From: Planctomycetaceae bacterium
GTDB taxonomy: Bacteria > Planctomycetota > Planctomycetia > Pirellulales > Pirellulaceae
Direction of reading: 5' to 3'
Assembly (NCBI GenBank): GCA_002724245.1
Contig: PBOG01000031.1
Coordinates: 24,449 to 60,157, forward strand
Length of the DNA: 35,709 nt
Shown: piece after piece, positions 16,796-25,537 of the stretch
How positions within the stretch are numbered: position 1 is the stretch's first letter
Layout of the letters: the number at the start of each line of letters is the position of its first letter
Position numbers and translations under genes: made by a program
Notes under the pieces: model-generated
What the model was told of the DNA's origin: nothing
The model's input: the letters and a program-made list of their open reading frames with translations, nothing else
Databases searched by the model: none

Positions 16796-17875
16796 CTATG
16801 ACGCGTGCGTCTCGACAGCCAATTGAATTTCGCTGACTAACGCAGCGATCGCGTCTTCCGTCGTGTTCCAACCACACATAAACCGGCACACCGACCCGGA
16901 GCGATAAAAATGCCAGCCAGCCGCCTCCAGCGCCCCTGCCACACCGTCCGGCAAAGCGGCGAAGACCGCATTGGTTTCCACTTTATAACGCAGGGCGACA
17001 CCCGGAATCTGCGTTAGTTGTGCACCCAACGTTGCCGCGCATTGGTTCGCATGCCGCGCATACCGTACCCAGGTCTCCCCCTCTAGCAGACCGAGCCAAG
17101 GCGCCGACAAATACCGCATCTTCGACGCGAGCTGACCTACCTGCTTCCGCCGCCACCCAAAATCATGCGCCAGCTGCTTGTCGAAGAACACAAGCGCCTC
17201 CGTCGCCGGCCCACCGTTCTTGGTACCTCCCAGGCTGAGTACGTCCACTCCAGCCCGCCAGGTGATCTCGCTGGGAGCGACTCCGTCCAACGCTGCCAGC
17301 GCGTTGGCGAACCTAGCTCCATCCATATGAAACGTGAAACCGACGTCCGGCATCTCGGTTCGTAGCGACGTAATCGCCCGTATCTCCGCTGGTGTGTAAA
17401 CCGTTCCCACCTCGGTCGGTTGGGCCATCGACAGCGCATTGATCTTGGCCGAGTGAACCCCATCCCCTCGTGCCAGTCGGGCTGGAATGTTGCGTGGATC
17501 GATCTTGCCTTCCGGACCGTCGACGCTCAACAGCTTGGCCCCCCCCGTAAAGAACTCCGGGCCGTTCGCTTCATCGATTTCTGTATGGGATGAGGGATGA
17601 CAGAGAATCCCGTGGTACGACCGGCTCATGCTCGCCAGTGCGAGGCAATTGGCAGCCGACCCGTTAAAAACAAAAAACACATGGCATTCCGTTTCAAACA
17701 GGTCTGCAATCCGCTGGGCAGCCTCCGCAGTAATTGGATCCTCGCCATAGGGAAGCGTGTAATTTGTTGCCGCGTCACTGTTCGCCTTCTCCATCGCCTC
17801 CCATGCTTCTGGACATACCGGTGACGCGTTGTCACTGAGAAACTGAACCTTCCAGTTCGCTTGTCGATGGGTCAT
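16796..17875 (-). CDS. ltaE: Low-specificity L-threonine aldolase (PLP-dependent)
   Basis: 359 residues, the normal size for the fold-type I threonine aldolase family (beta-eliminating lyase family). The enzyme splits L-threonine or L-allo-threonine into glycine and acetaldehyde and also acts on other beta-hydroxy amino acids. Visible motifs are SDNASPV (14-20), NYTLPYGEDP (38-47, substrate loop), HTEIDEANGPEFF (97-109), FHMDGARFANALAAL (182-196, with PLP-contacting Asp185) and the SLGGTKNGG loop with Schiff-base Lys219. No signal peptide; cytoplasmic. It lies 84 bp downstream of the sulfatase on the same strand and 187 bp upstream of the kinase. ATG at 17873-17875. The gene symbol rests on family recognition; paralogues with phenylserine preference exist. 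Confidence 0.93.
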   Translation of the reverse strand: MTHRQANWKVQFLSDNASPVCPEAWEAMEKANSDAATNYTLPYGEDPITAEAAQRIADLFETECHVFFVFNGSAANCLALASMSRSYHGILCHPSSHTEIDEANGPEFFTGGAKLLSVDGPEGKIDPRNIPARLARGDGVHSAKINALSMAQPTEVGTVYTPAEIRAITSLRTEMPDVGFTFHMDGARFANALAALDGVAPSEITWRAGVDVLSLGGTKNGGPATEALVFFDKQLAHDFGWRRKQVGQLASKMRYLSAPWLGLLEGETWVRYARHANQCAATLGAQLTQIPGVALRYKVETNAVFAALPDGVAGALEAAGWHFYRSGSVCRFMCGWNTTEDAIAALVSEIQLAVETHAS

Positions 17876-17959
17876 AGCACTTCCGGTAGAACGATCACGT
17901 GCAACTCAACCAGGCAACCGGCCACGGCGGCGGCCCAATCCGCGGTTCTAGCAACACGC

Positions 17960-19537
17960 TCATGGCAGCGGGCGACTGCGTCCTGCCTGTCGCAGGGAAG
18001 TCAATTGTGCGCTCAGCTGTTTGACAACTTCCGGATGCCGCGCGGCCACGTCGCGTGTTTCCGCCTGATCTGTTTCGAGATCGAAAAGTTGATACGGCGC
18101 GGAAAAGGGTTTGCCTCGAGGCTTCGCTCTGCCCCCGGAACCGTTTCCCGCAATCATTTTCCATCGACCTACGCGGATCGCAAACATCCCAGCGACCGAA
18201 TGGTGAATCACCGGTGCCCCGCGAGGCACCGACTCACCGTGCAGCATAGGCACGAGGGAGAAACTGTCTTCCGCCATCTCCCCGGACAGTTTGGCGCCAG
18301 CCACTTCCGCACAGGTCGCAAACAAGTCCGTCAAACAGACGGTCTGGGCACAACGCGTCCCGGGACTGGTATGACCTGGCCAACGTACAAACAAAGGGAC
18401 ATGATGCCCCGCTTCATAGATGTCTGCCTTCGTCCCCCGAAAGGGACCGTTAGACCGGTGGTGCTCGCTCCGGTACCCCTGCACAGTCACATCCTCGACG
18501 TGATCCTTGCGGCCGTTGCCGTCAAACCGGTACATGTACGACCCATTGTCAGAAGAGTAAAACACCAGAGTCTCATTTCGAATGCCAGCCACATCGATGG
18601 CCTCCAGCACGCGTCCAACCGCACCGTCGACTTGCGCCACAAAATCACCGTATTCCCCCAACCCGGTCTTGCCGCGATACCGCGGATGTGGCTGGGCCGG
18701 TTTATGCGGCGCCGTCAATGCCAGATACAAAAACAAGGGCTTGGGACCGGCTGCGCCACGACGAATGCAAGCCACCGCTTCATCCGTCAAACGATCGAGA
18801 ACCTCGTCCATGACAAAGTCCGCGGCACGGGGCCCCTGGCGGACAAAGTGCGGAAATTTGACTGCGGGTTGCTGCAGCGTTGGCCGCATCGTGAATCGGT
18901 CATTTCGAATGTACACGTAGGGCGCCATGTCGAGCGAAGCACTGACACCGTAGTACCTGTCGAACCCATGATGAATCGGACTGTCTGTGATCCGGCCCCC
19001 GAAATCAACACCACCGTCACCGTCCCAGCGTTTTTCCTGTCGCTGCTTTCCGTCCCGCAGTGGTAACTCCATACCGAGATGCCACTTCCCGACTGCCGCG
19101 GTCTGATACCCACAGCCCTGCAAAAGCGATCCAATCGTCGTTCGCTGGGGAGCCAGCAGTGGCCGGCTATATCCCCCCAGGACACCGCGTTCTAATCGCG
19201 TCCGCCAGCAGTACCTCCCAGTCAGCAAACCATACCGAGTGGGCGTGCAAACCGCGGATGGCGAGTGCCCATCGGTGAACGTCAGCGCTTCGCCGGCCAA
19301 CCGATCCAAATGAGGGGTCGCGAGCCGCGATTCCGGATTGAGCGCATGCACATCGCCGTACCCCATATCGTCCGCCAGGATCACGACAATGTGCGGCAAC
19401 TCGGCCGCGCTGCCCAGGCACGGGGGAACGACTGCCAACAGCGACCAGGCCAGCGGCAGGACAACCCAAACTAACCGCTGCGACCACCGGCGACTCGTCG
19501 CAATTGCGTCGTACGTGACCTCCACGACTCGGTCCAT
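17960..19537 (-). CDS. Secreted arylsulfatase (type I, formylglycine-dependent)
   Basis: 525 residues. A hydrophobic signal segment lies at about 22-44 after an unusually long, RRW-containing n-region. The mature protein opens with HIVVILADDMGYGD (49-62), giving the metal-binding Asp pair 56-57. The signature is SAVCTPTRYGLLTGRY (94-109), with Cys97 as the residue converted to formylglycine. Further catalytic blocks are AVGKWHLG (Lys151, His153), TAPHKP (275-280) and SSDNG (328-332, Asp330/Asn331). All key residues are present, so it should be active if a formylglycine-generating enzyme is encoded elsewhere. The family removes sulfate esters from carbohydrates or aryl compounds, a dominant trait of marine planctomycetes. 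ATG at 19537 has a GAGAG upstream. It precedes threonine aldolase on the same strand. Confidence 0.95.
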   Translation of the reverse strand: MDRVVEVTYDAIATSRRWSQRLVWVVLPLAWSLLAVVPPCLGSAAELPHIVVILADDMGYGDVHALNPESRLATPHLDRLAGEALTFTDGHSPSAVCTPTRYGLLTGRYCWRTRLERGVLGGYSRPLLAPQRTTIGSLLQGCGYQTAAVGKWHLGMELPLRDGKQRQEKRWDGDGGVDFGGRITDSPIHHGFDRYYGVSASLDMAPYVYIRNDRFTMRPTLQQPAVKFPHFVRQGPRAADFVMDEVLDRLTDEAVACIRRGAAGPKPLFLYLALTAPHKPAQPHPRYRGKTGLGEYGDFVAQVDGAVGRVLEAIDVAGIRNETLVFYSSDNGSYMYRFDGNGRKDHVEDVTVQGYRSEHHRSNGPFRGTKADIYEAGHHVPLFVRWPGHTSPGTRCAQTVCLTDLFATCAEVAGAKLSGEMAEDSFSLVPMLHGESVPRGAPVIHHSVAGMFAIRVGRWKMIAGNGSGGRAKPRGKPFSAPYQLFDLETDQAETRDVAARHPEVVKQLSAQLTSLRQAGRSRPLP

Positions 19538-19811
19538 CTGGCGCTCTCATTTCAGGGTACTGGAACCGCACAACCCGGCAGGATCACACGACGGCACCCA
19601 TTCTGGCCCCGTTTTCAGGGAGCGTCAATTGCCGCACGCGTCATGACCATTCCCGGGGACACATACCCTCAAGGTCTTTACCCAATGCACAGTCGACGAG
19701 ATCTGCATCGTCGACAACGCCCCATCGTCCACAACAACGCGCCGGCGAAGCACCACTGCGTTGACACCTGCGGGACTGTCCTGGTCGGACTGCCATTCAG
19801 CGCCCCCTCAC

Positions 19812-21083
19812 TTAACGTGTCACTGGCTTCCAGCGAATGGCCAATAGATCGGTCGCACCGTTAACCAACTCCCAGGTATTGCCCGCCTGGCTCGAGCCAG
19901 CAATGGTCAGGATCGTGTCACCGGGCAATACGACGCTAGCGGTGTAACTCCCGGTAAACCGGGTAAAATCAAGGTAATACACTTCGTCTTCCCAGGTCTT
20001 CCCTTCATCGCGACTGACCATCGCTCGACTCCCGGCCGGACCGGGCCCATACCGCGTATCGTGGATCACCACCACCGTGCCATCGCTCAGGGCTGCCGGA
20101 TAACCAAACGTCTGCCCGTACACCGTGGTCAACAACCGTGGCGTATTCCATGTCTGGCCCTCATCGTCCGAATCCATGACGAACAGGTTCTTGATACGAT
20201 GCCGACCATTAAAGGGTGCCGAGTCGACTTTTTGGGTGTATTTCAACAACTGCGGCGGATCCGAGTCGTACATCAGGTACCCGAGTCGCATGGTAGCGAA
20301 CAGCCTTCCCGACGGTAAACGGACGGTGGCTCCCTCAGACGCGCCACGATCGCGAACCAGTGTCGGGCCCCGCCAGGTGATCCCGCCATCAGTCGAGCGG
20401 AAAAAGTAGAGCGCGCTCCCTCTCACGAAAGGGTCATCGCGCACGTCAATCCCCCAGATCAACGTGTCGTCACGCAAACGATTCAATCCGCGATGCACAT
20501 AACGCTGCACATAAGCATTACCCGTCCGCAAAGGCAAATCAGAGATGGGGATTTCAGCGCGACGCGTCCAGGTGAGACCTTCATCCCGCGACGCCCAGAC
20601 TACCGCGGGCGACTCCACCACACTTCCTGTCTCACACCCGACGGAAATAAATGTCCCATCGCGCAACACTTTCCAACGAAACCCCAGATTTACGCCAGGA
20701 GGAACGGTGATCTGCCGCGCGGTCCAGGTCAGACCACCATCAACCGATTTACAGAACACTTCCGACTGTCGTACGTAAATTTCACCGTCGGGCCCTGTAT
20801 CTACCTGCACCGCCTGCGGATTCATGCCGTCGCTATGTGGCAACCGCACGCGTGAGACAGGGACACGAGACAAGACGCCGTTGACCGCGTGCAGGATGTA
20901 CGGACTGCGATGCATCTCGCGCAGTGCCCGCGCCCCCGGAACGTCGACTCCCCCCATTCGCGCCGTCTCCACATTCGGTGCGACGATCAGCTGGGAAACC
21001 TCCTGGCTCCCGACCGGCCTGCCCAACGCAAACACCATCAGCGGAAGCGTCCACACGGCCAGAATCTTTCGCTGGAACGTCAT
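19812..21083 (-). CDS. Secreted BNR/Asp-box sialidase-like protein
   Basis: 423 residues from ATG at 21083. An in-frame GTG at 21092 overlaps the GAGGAG Shine-Dalgarno, whereas the ATG sits 8 nt after it, so 21083 is the start. A signal peptide covers about 1-27. Five Asp-boxes (S-x-D-x-G-x-T-W) lie at about 113-120, 165-172, 230-237, 305-312 and 357-364, marking a six-bladed propeller. It is similar in architecture to the protein at 3710-4957, but box spacing and inter-box sequence differ, so they are distant paralogues, not a recent duplication. Likely exported and glycan-active; true sialidase activity is not shown by sequence. A near-consensus promoter lies upstream. Confidence 0.92.
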   Translation of the reverse strand: MTFQRKILAVWTLPLMVFALGRPVGSQEVSQLIVAPNVETARMGGVDVPGARALREMHRSPYILHAVNGVLSRVPVSRVRLPHSDGMNPQAVQVDTGPDGEIYVRQSEVFCKSVDGGLTWTARQITVPPGVNLGFRWKVLRDGTFISVGCETGSVVESPAVVWASRDEGLTWTRRAEIPISDLPLRTGNAYVQRYVHRGLNRLRDDTLIWGIDVRDDPFVRGSALYFFRSTDGGITWRGPTLVRDRGASEGATVRLPSGRLFATMRLGYLMYDSDPPQLLKYTQKVDSAPFNGRHRIKNLFVMDSDDEGQTWNTPRLLTTVYGQTFGYPAALSDGTVVVIHDTRYGPGPAGSRAMVSRDEGKTWEDEVYYLDFTRFTGSYTASVVLPGDTILTIAGSSQAGNTWELVNGATDLLAIRWKPVTR

Positions 21084-21405
21084 GGCAGCCACTCCTCAAG
21101 AACAGGGGAGATGCGATAGTCCGGCCAGACGCCCGCCCTGTCAGGCCACAGACACCCAGCGCAGCCACTGGATACAGTTTCGGCATTATAGAGACGCCTC
21201 GTCCCGATCGCCAATTGAACACCGGCGGCCAGCACCCGCTACGGCGTCCGCGCTCGACTTCAGCAGGGGAGCGTGAAAGTTTACGATACACCGTGTCGCC
21301 CCTGCCGGTCACCGTTCTCTGCCTGCAGTCTGTATTTGGCCCACTCGGCACGCCACCGTTACGTGGGTCGCGTTGGAGTCGACCTCGGCAACAAGGCAAC
21401 CGCAC
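21084..21405. other. Divergent non-coding region upstream of BNR and PhyH genes
   Basis: 322 bp between divergent genes. Besides the candidate promoter at 21185-21214 I see no repeat, RNA gene or credible open frame. Confidence 0.6.
21185..21214 (-). promoter_or_regulatory. Candidate promoter for the 19812-21083 BNR gene
   Basis: On the minus strand: TTGGCG (21214-21209), an 18-bp spacer, then a perfect TATAAT (21190-21185). Transcription would start near 21178, giving a leader of about 95 nt. The -10 box is the best consensus match found in the window. Confidence 0.45.
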
Positions 21406-22221
21406 ATGTCACAGCACGACAAAACCTGCCAGAGCGCTTTCCTCCCGCTGCCACTCGGAGACGCAGAACGGGCGTTGTACCGAAGCCAGGGATTCTTGAA
21501 ACTCGGACCGGTTCTCAATCCCCTCGGATTGAACCGCCTGCGGTCCGAATGCATGACAACATGGTCCGCCGCCAAGACCGCGTTCGATCCAACCGGCACC
21601 TGGTTACAAAACGCGCTGCTGCCGAACATCCACCATCACAGCGAGCTCGTCCGCCACTACTACTTTGACGGACCCCTGGTCGATGTGGCAACACAATTGA
21701 TCGGCCCGAATATCAAGGCGGCAACGAGCCAACTGACCTTCAAACTCCGCGGAAACACGCAATCATTCGGATGGCACCAGGATAATGGCTACGGAGAGCT
21801 TGACCCTTACAATTCGATCAGCTGCCTGACCACATTAGATGATACCGACGAGGACAACGGTTGCCTGTGGGTGGTTCCAGGCAGTCACCAGCAGGGACAA
21901 GTTAACTACGTCCATACGCTCGACGACAAGGCCAGTCAGGTGTCTATCGACATGCAAGTGAACACAGATCAAGCGATCCCAATCCCTCTGAAAGCCGGAC
22001 ACTGCCTGATCCTCGATTGCCACTTGCTGCACATGTCCCAGGGCAACACCACCATGGAGCGTGATCGCAGGATCCTCTTCACCCGCTACGCGGATGCCGA
22101 CGCCGTCGAAGTCTACAACCACCGAGAGCCGCGCCTGGGTCGTCTTTTGCGCGGCGTCACCCGATTCCCTGAAGTGAAACACTACGAGTCCGAACTGCCC
22201 ACGCCCTGGCGCAATCCTTGA
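21406..22221 (+). CDS. Phytanoyl-CoA dioxygenase (PhyH) family Fe(II)/2-oxoglutarate oxygenase
   Basis: 271 residues from ATG at 21406, which has AAGG upstream; an in-frame TTG at 21373 is a less likely start. The facial triad is visible: WHQDNGYG gives His124 and Asp126 on the double-stranded beta helix, and LLHMSQGNTT gives distal His209. An Arg in the following RDRRILFTRYAD block is the likely 2-oxoglutarate anchor. The N-terminal part contains GFLKLGPVLNP, the typical opening of the fold. Cytoplasmic. PhyH-family enzymes hydroxylate diverse small molecules, and planctomycetes have many copies; the substrate cannot be read from sequence. It converges on a second PhyH gene at 22313-23161 across a 91-bp gap containing a strong hairpin. 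Confidence 0.93.
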   Translation: MSQHDKTCQSAFLPLPLGDAERALYRSQGFLKLGPVLNPLGLNRLRSECMTTWSAAKTAFDPTGTWLQNALLPNIHHHSELVRHYYFDGPLVDVATQLIGPNIKAATSQLTFKLRGNTQSFGWHQDNGYGELDPYNSISCLTTLDDTDEDNGCLWVVPGSHQQGQVNYVHTLDDKASQVSIDMQVNTDQAIPIPLKAGHCLILDCHLLHMSQGNTTMERDRRILFTRYADADAVEVYNHREPRLGRLLRGVTRFPEVKHYESELPTPWRNP

Positions 22222-22261
22222 CCGGCGACACGAACGCCGTCAGCGCGCAGCACAACTGGCC

Positions 22262-22281
22262 CACCTGCACCGCTGCAGGTG
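22262..22281. terminator. Bidirectional hairpin between the two convergent PhyH genes
   Basis: Perfect 8-bp inverted repeat CACCTGCA / TGCAGGTG with a 4-nt CCGC loop, placed midway in the 91-bp convergent gap. It can fold on either transcript. There is no U-tract, but position and stability fit a shared terminator. Confidence 0.5.
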
Positions 22282-22312
22282 TCATCTCGTGCGAATGCTT
22301 GCTCATCGACCG

Positions 22313-23161
22313 TCACTTTTCCCCGGCATCCTCGTCCGCCAGGATGCCGCGAAAGTTGGTGTCCCAGGAAAGCTGGTGCCGAGTCAGAGCCTGTGCGTCT
22401 GCCGGCAGGCGGTCCCAGACTTCGCGTTCGATAGGATACATATCCATCGTCAAACGCCCGACCCACCACGGTTGATAATTACAGGCAACGGCAACGCGTG
22501 GCAGTGAACTACGATTGGCCCCAGCCGCATGCCAGACGGTATTCGGCAGCACCAGGACACTGCCAGGCTGGCCACTGCAAATGCATTGGTCAGGAAGCGC
22601 GTCGCACACAGGTGGTGGCAACGTCCGTCGCGTCTGACTGCCGGGAACCAGACGAGTCGCTCCGGTCTCCTCGCGAAACGGCGTCAGCATCCAGATCGCA
22701 TTAACGATAATCGGAAAATCGGGCAGTGGTCGTTCGGGACTGAGTTGCCCCATCGGTGAATCCATATGCCACGCTCCCGGTGCACTGCCAGGATGGGCGA
22801 CCAGCCCGTCAACCGTTCCCAACCGAACCTGGTCTTCCACCGGCCACGCAAACGCGTTGAGAGCCGGCTCGGCCCGTCCGGCCAGGACCTGCCGCGCCAA
22901 TGCGAGCACAGTCGGATGCATGGCCAATTGCAAGAACCGCTGATCGGTATTTAGCAACGCGACAACAAATTCATATCCTGCTACACCGGGCGCGCGTTGT
23001 GGTGCCGCCAGCACGCGTTCGGCCAGGTCCGCTGCGACGTCTGCTGGTACCGCATCCGTAAGAATCACAAAACCCTGACGCGACAACGCCTCGCTGGCCG
23101 CGGAAAGATCATCCGCGGGACAACCAGGAAGACTCTCATAACCCGATACTGGCTGATCCAT
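22313..23161 (-). CDS. Phytanoyl-CoA dioxygenase (PhyH) family Fe(II)/2-oxoglutarate oxygenase
   Basis: 282 residues. GFVILTDAVPADVAADL (30-46) is the usual N-terminal PhyH block. AWHMDSPMG supplies His132 and Asp134, and NTVWHAAGANRS supplies distal His211, so the iron triad is complete. VPGSQTRRTLPPP (172-184) is the conserved loop seen in many PhyH proteins, and the C-terminal CNYQPWWVGR is close to blocks common in planctomycete and proteobacterial members. Its core is clearly different from the convergent neighbour at 21406-22221, so the two probably act on different substrates or at different steps. Cytoplasmic. ATG at 23161 has a GGGAG unusually far upstream (13 nt). It is divergent from the esterase gene. 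Confidence 0.92.
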   Translation of the reverse strand: MDQPVSGYESLPGCPADDLSAASEALSRQGFVILTDAVPADVAADLAERVLAAPQRAPGVAGYEFVVALLNTDQRFLQLAMHPTVLALARQVLAGRAEPALNAFAWPVEDQVRLGTVDGLVAHPGSAPGAWHMDSPMGQLSPERPLPDFPIIVNAIWMLTPFREETGATRLVPGSQTRRTLPPPVCDALPDQCICSGQPGSVLVLPNTVWHAAGANRSSLPRVAVACNYQPWWVGRLTMDMYPIEREVWDRLPADAQALTRHQLSWDTNFRGILADEDAGEK

Positions 23162-23237
23162 ACGCTATACTGCACTCCCGCGGGCGCAACTCCTGACCCG
23201 CTGTGTGGTTCCCCGGCCCTTTCGCAATCAAGGCGCC

Positions 23238-25439
23238 ATGCCAACCCCTGCCACGGTGTTCCCAGTCGCAGCATCGAAGTTTCGACCTCCCCGCCAGCTG
23301 CGTCAAGCAGGTCAGCCCTGGCAACGAGCCGGATGCACTTCCCACCAGCGACCCACCCACACCCACCTGCTCCTGTGCAGGATGGCCTGCGTGTTTGCAT
23401 TCAGCTCCCCTGTACTGGCAGATCCTGGCACGTTATCCCCCCAGCTGCCAGCACCTGATCTGGCGGTGTCACTGGCACAATGGCAACAGGTTCAACTCAC
23501 CCGCGACCAAACGCTGCGACGTCAAATTGATACGCTTCAGGGCCTGCGGAATTACCAGAACCAAGTCCGGGCCAAATGGCGTCAAATCCTCGGTCCTTGG
23601 CCGGCCCGGACCCCACTCAACGCCCGTTGTACGGGCCGCCTCCAACGCGAAACCTATACCGTCGAGAAAATCCTGCTGGAGAGCCAACCCGGCTTTTTCG
23701 TCACGGTCAATCTCTACCTGCCCAGCAACCGAACCGGCACGGTACCCGTCGTGCTCTCTCCGATCGGACACGCCCCCCTGGGAAAAGCACACCACACGCA
23801 CGACAACTACCAGGCCCGTTTTATCACTCTCGCAAAAAGCGGCTACGCCGTTTGTGTCTGGGACCCTCTGGGCCAAGGTGAACGCGAGCCCTACGGAGAG
23901 CGAACGGGCAACCACCACACCGTGCAGGGATACCAGTGCATGCCCAGTGCCCGTCACTTTTGCCTCTACTTCATCTGGGATGGGATCCGCTGTCTGGATT
24001 ATCTGGAAACACGTCCAGAAATCGATCGCGAGCGGATTGCGTGCGCGGGATGTTCCGGTGGTGGCGCATTGACCCAGTATCTAACAGCGCTTGATGACCG
24101 CATCACCGTGGCGGCACCTACCTCCTGGATCGCAGAGAGCATCCACCTGACAGGCGATCGCGGACTCCATACGGAAAGCTGGTTTCCAGGAATGTGCGAC
24201 CCCTACGGTCCCGGAACCGCACAACTCCTGGCCTGCATCGCACCACGCCCCCTGCTTATCCTTGGCAATGACCACGATCCCGAGTTTCCCCCAGCCAGCA
24301 TGGCCCGCGTCGCCGAGGAAACCGCCGCACTGTACGGCCGCCTGGGCTGCGCACACCGCCTCCAATACATCAGCGTGGATTCACCCCACGGTTTCTGGCC
24401 CCCTGCCCGCGCGCATCTCTACCGTTTTCTCGAACACCACCTCGCAGGTCTCCCCGTCCCTGACCCTGAACCGCCAGTGAAAACCGAAACGGCAGCCGAT
24501 TTGTTTTGCGCACCTGGGGGGCAGGTGCACAACCTGCCCGGGTCAAAAACCGTTTTCGATCTTAACCGCGAAGCGCTGCAGCAACTCGCAGAGCAACGTG
24601 CTACACGACGCAAACAGCTCTCTTCAGCAGACTATTTCCAGTTCATTCGCAACGGTGTCCTCCAGAGCGCGCGACTCACCGCCCACTCTTTCCGCCGCTC
24701 CGACTGGCAGCCTCAGCTCCGGGTCACCGTCCGACAAGCGGCCCGCTACGCCGACGGGTGTTGCGCCTATCTGCCCGGTTTTTCTACGACCCTACGTTTG
24801 CATCACAATCCCTCCAGCCGACATCTGGCCGTGGTCATTGCCGACGATTGGTCTGTAGGCCATGCACGTTCCTCTGCGCTGGCGCAAACAGGTCTGAACG
24901 TACTGCACCTCGCGGCCGATCACGCGTCCGACCGACGAGAAATCATGTCCGGCAGCCTGCGAATCGGCCGCTGGGCCCTGCTGCTCCGGAACGCCGGCCG
25001 CGCCGCGCAGGCACTGCCAGCCTTTCAAGGATGCAGCCTCGTCGCACTTGGCGAAGGACTGAACGCGGCGCGGGCCGCTCAATTTGCAGCCATCTCTGAG
25101 CCCGGCCAGTACCACGCCGTCATCGCGCTGCGAGGCCTGGCGGATCTGCGTTCCCTGGGTCAGGGTGTAGCGCAGTTCCACAGCCACCAAATGCAGCCCG
25201 GCGCACTGCGGTGGTTCGACGCCGACGATCTGGCAGCCGCCCTGGCACCGCTGCCACAGTGGATTGGTGACACTCGCAACGCGCGTTTGCAGGCGCACGA
25301 CCAGACCACGCTCCGCCGCCGGTACCGGTGGGCCACAACCCGCTACCAAAGTGGTCCGCTACAGCTCAGTGCCGGCCAGACGGAGTCCCAGCCATTGGCC
25401 GGGTGGATCAAACAGCACGTACCGTCTGGCGGCAAATGA
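23238..25439 (+). CDS. Exported acetylxylan-esterase-like alpha/beta hydrolase with degenerate second domain
   Basis: 733 residues from ATG at 23238 (AAGG upstream). GTG at 23205 and ATG at 23382 are alternatives; the last leaves a very short signal sequence. A hydrophobic export segment ending in SPVLA lies at about 44-62. The first hydrolase domain (about 130-420) has PVVLSPIGHAP, the CAGCSGGGAL nucleophile elbow (Ser273), GNDHD (probable acid, about 345-347) and SPHGF (His384), so its triad looks complete. The nearest groups are acetylxylan esterase and dienelactone-hydrolase-like proteins. A second region (about 500-690) looks like another alpha/beta-hydrolase core, but its elbow reads ALGEGLNA with Glu606 in place of the Ser, so it is presumably inactive. 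It probably deacylates polysaccharide outside the cytoplasm. It is convergent with the DUF1080 gene (98-bp gap without an obvious terminator). Confidence 0.88.
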   Translation: MPTPATVFPVAASKFRPPRQLRQAGQPWQRAGCTSHQRPTHTHLLLCRMACVFAFSSPVLADPGTLSPQLPAPDLAVSLAQWQQVQLTRDQTLRRQIDTLQGLRNYQNQVRAKWRQILGPWPARTPLNARCTGRLQRETYTVEKILLESQPGFFVTVNLYLPSNRTGTVPVVLSPIGHAPLGKAHHTHDNYQARFITLAKSGYAVCVWDPLGQGEREPYGERTGNHHTVQGYQCMPSARHFCLYFIWDGIRCLDYLETRPEIDRERIACAGCSGGGALTQYLTALDDRITVAAPTSWIAESIHLTGDRGLHTESWFPGMCDPYGPGTAQLLACIAPRPLLILGNDHDPEFPPASMARVAEETAALYGRLGCAHRLQYISVDSPHGFWPPARAHLYRFLEHHLAGLPVPDPEPPVKTETAADLFCAPGGQVHNLPGSKTVFDLNREALQQLAEQRATRRKQLSSADYFQFIRNGVLQSARLTAHSFRRSDWQPQLRVTVRQAARYADGCCAYLPGFSTTLRLHHNPSSRHLAVVIADDWSVGHARSSALAQTGLNVLHLAADHASDRREIMSGSLRIGRWALLLRNAGRAAQALPAFQGCSLVALGEGLNAARAAQFAAISEPGQYHAVIALRGLADLRSLGQGVAQFHSHQMQPGALRWFDADDLAAALAPLPQWIGDTRNARLQAHDQTTLRRRYRWATTRYQSGPLQLSAGQTESQPLAGWIKQHVPSGGK

Positions 25440-25537
25440 TCCCTGGGGCTGCCGCGTCGGGTAAGTCACAGCAGGACGCTCTGCCGTTGGGCCTCCCACA
25501 AACGTTCCAGTCCGCGCGCTGCGCAACGGCAACCGCG

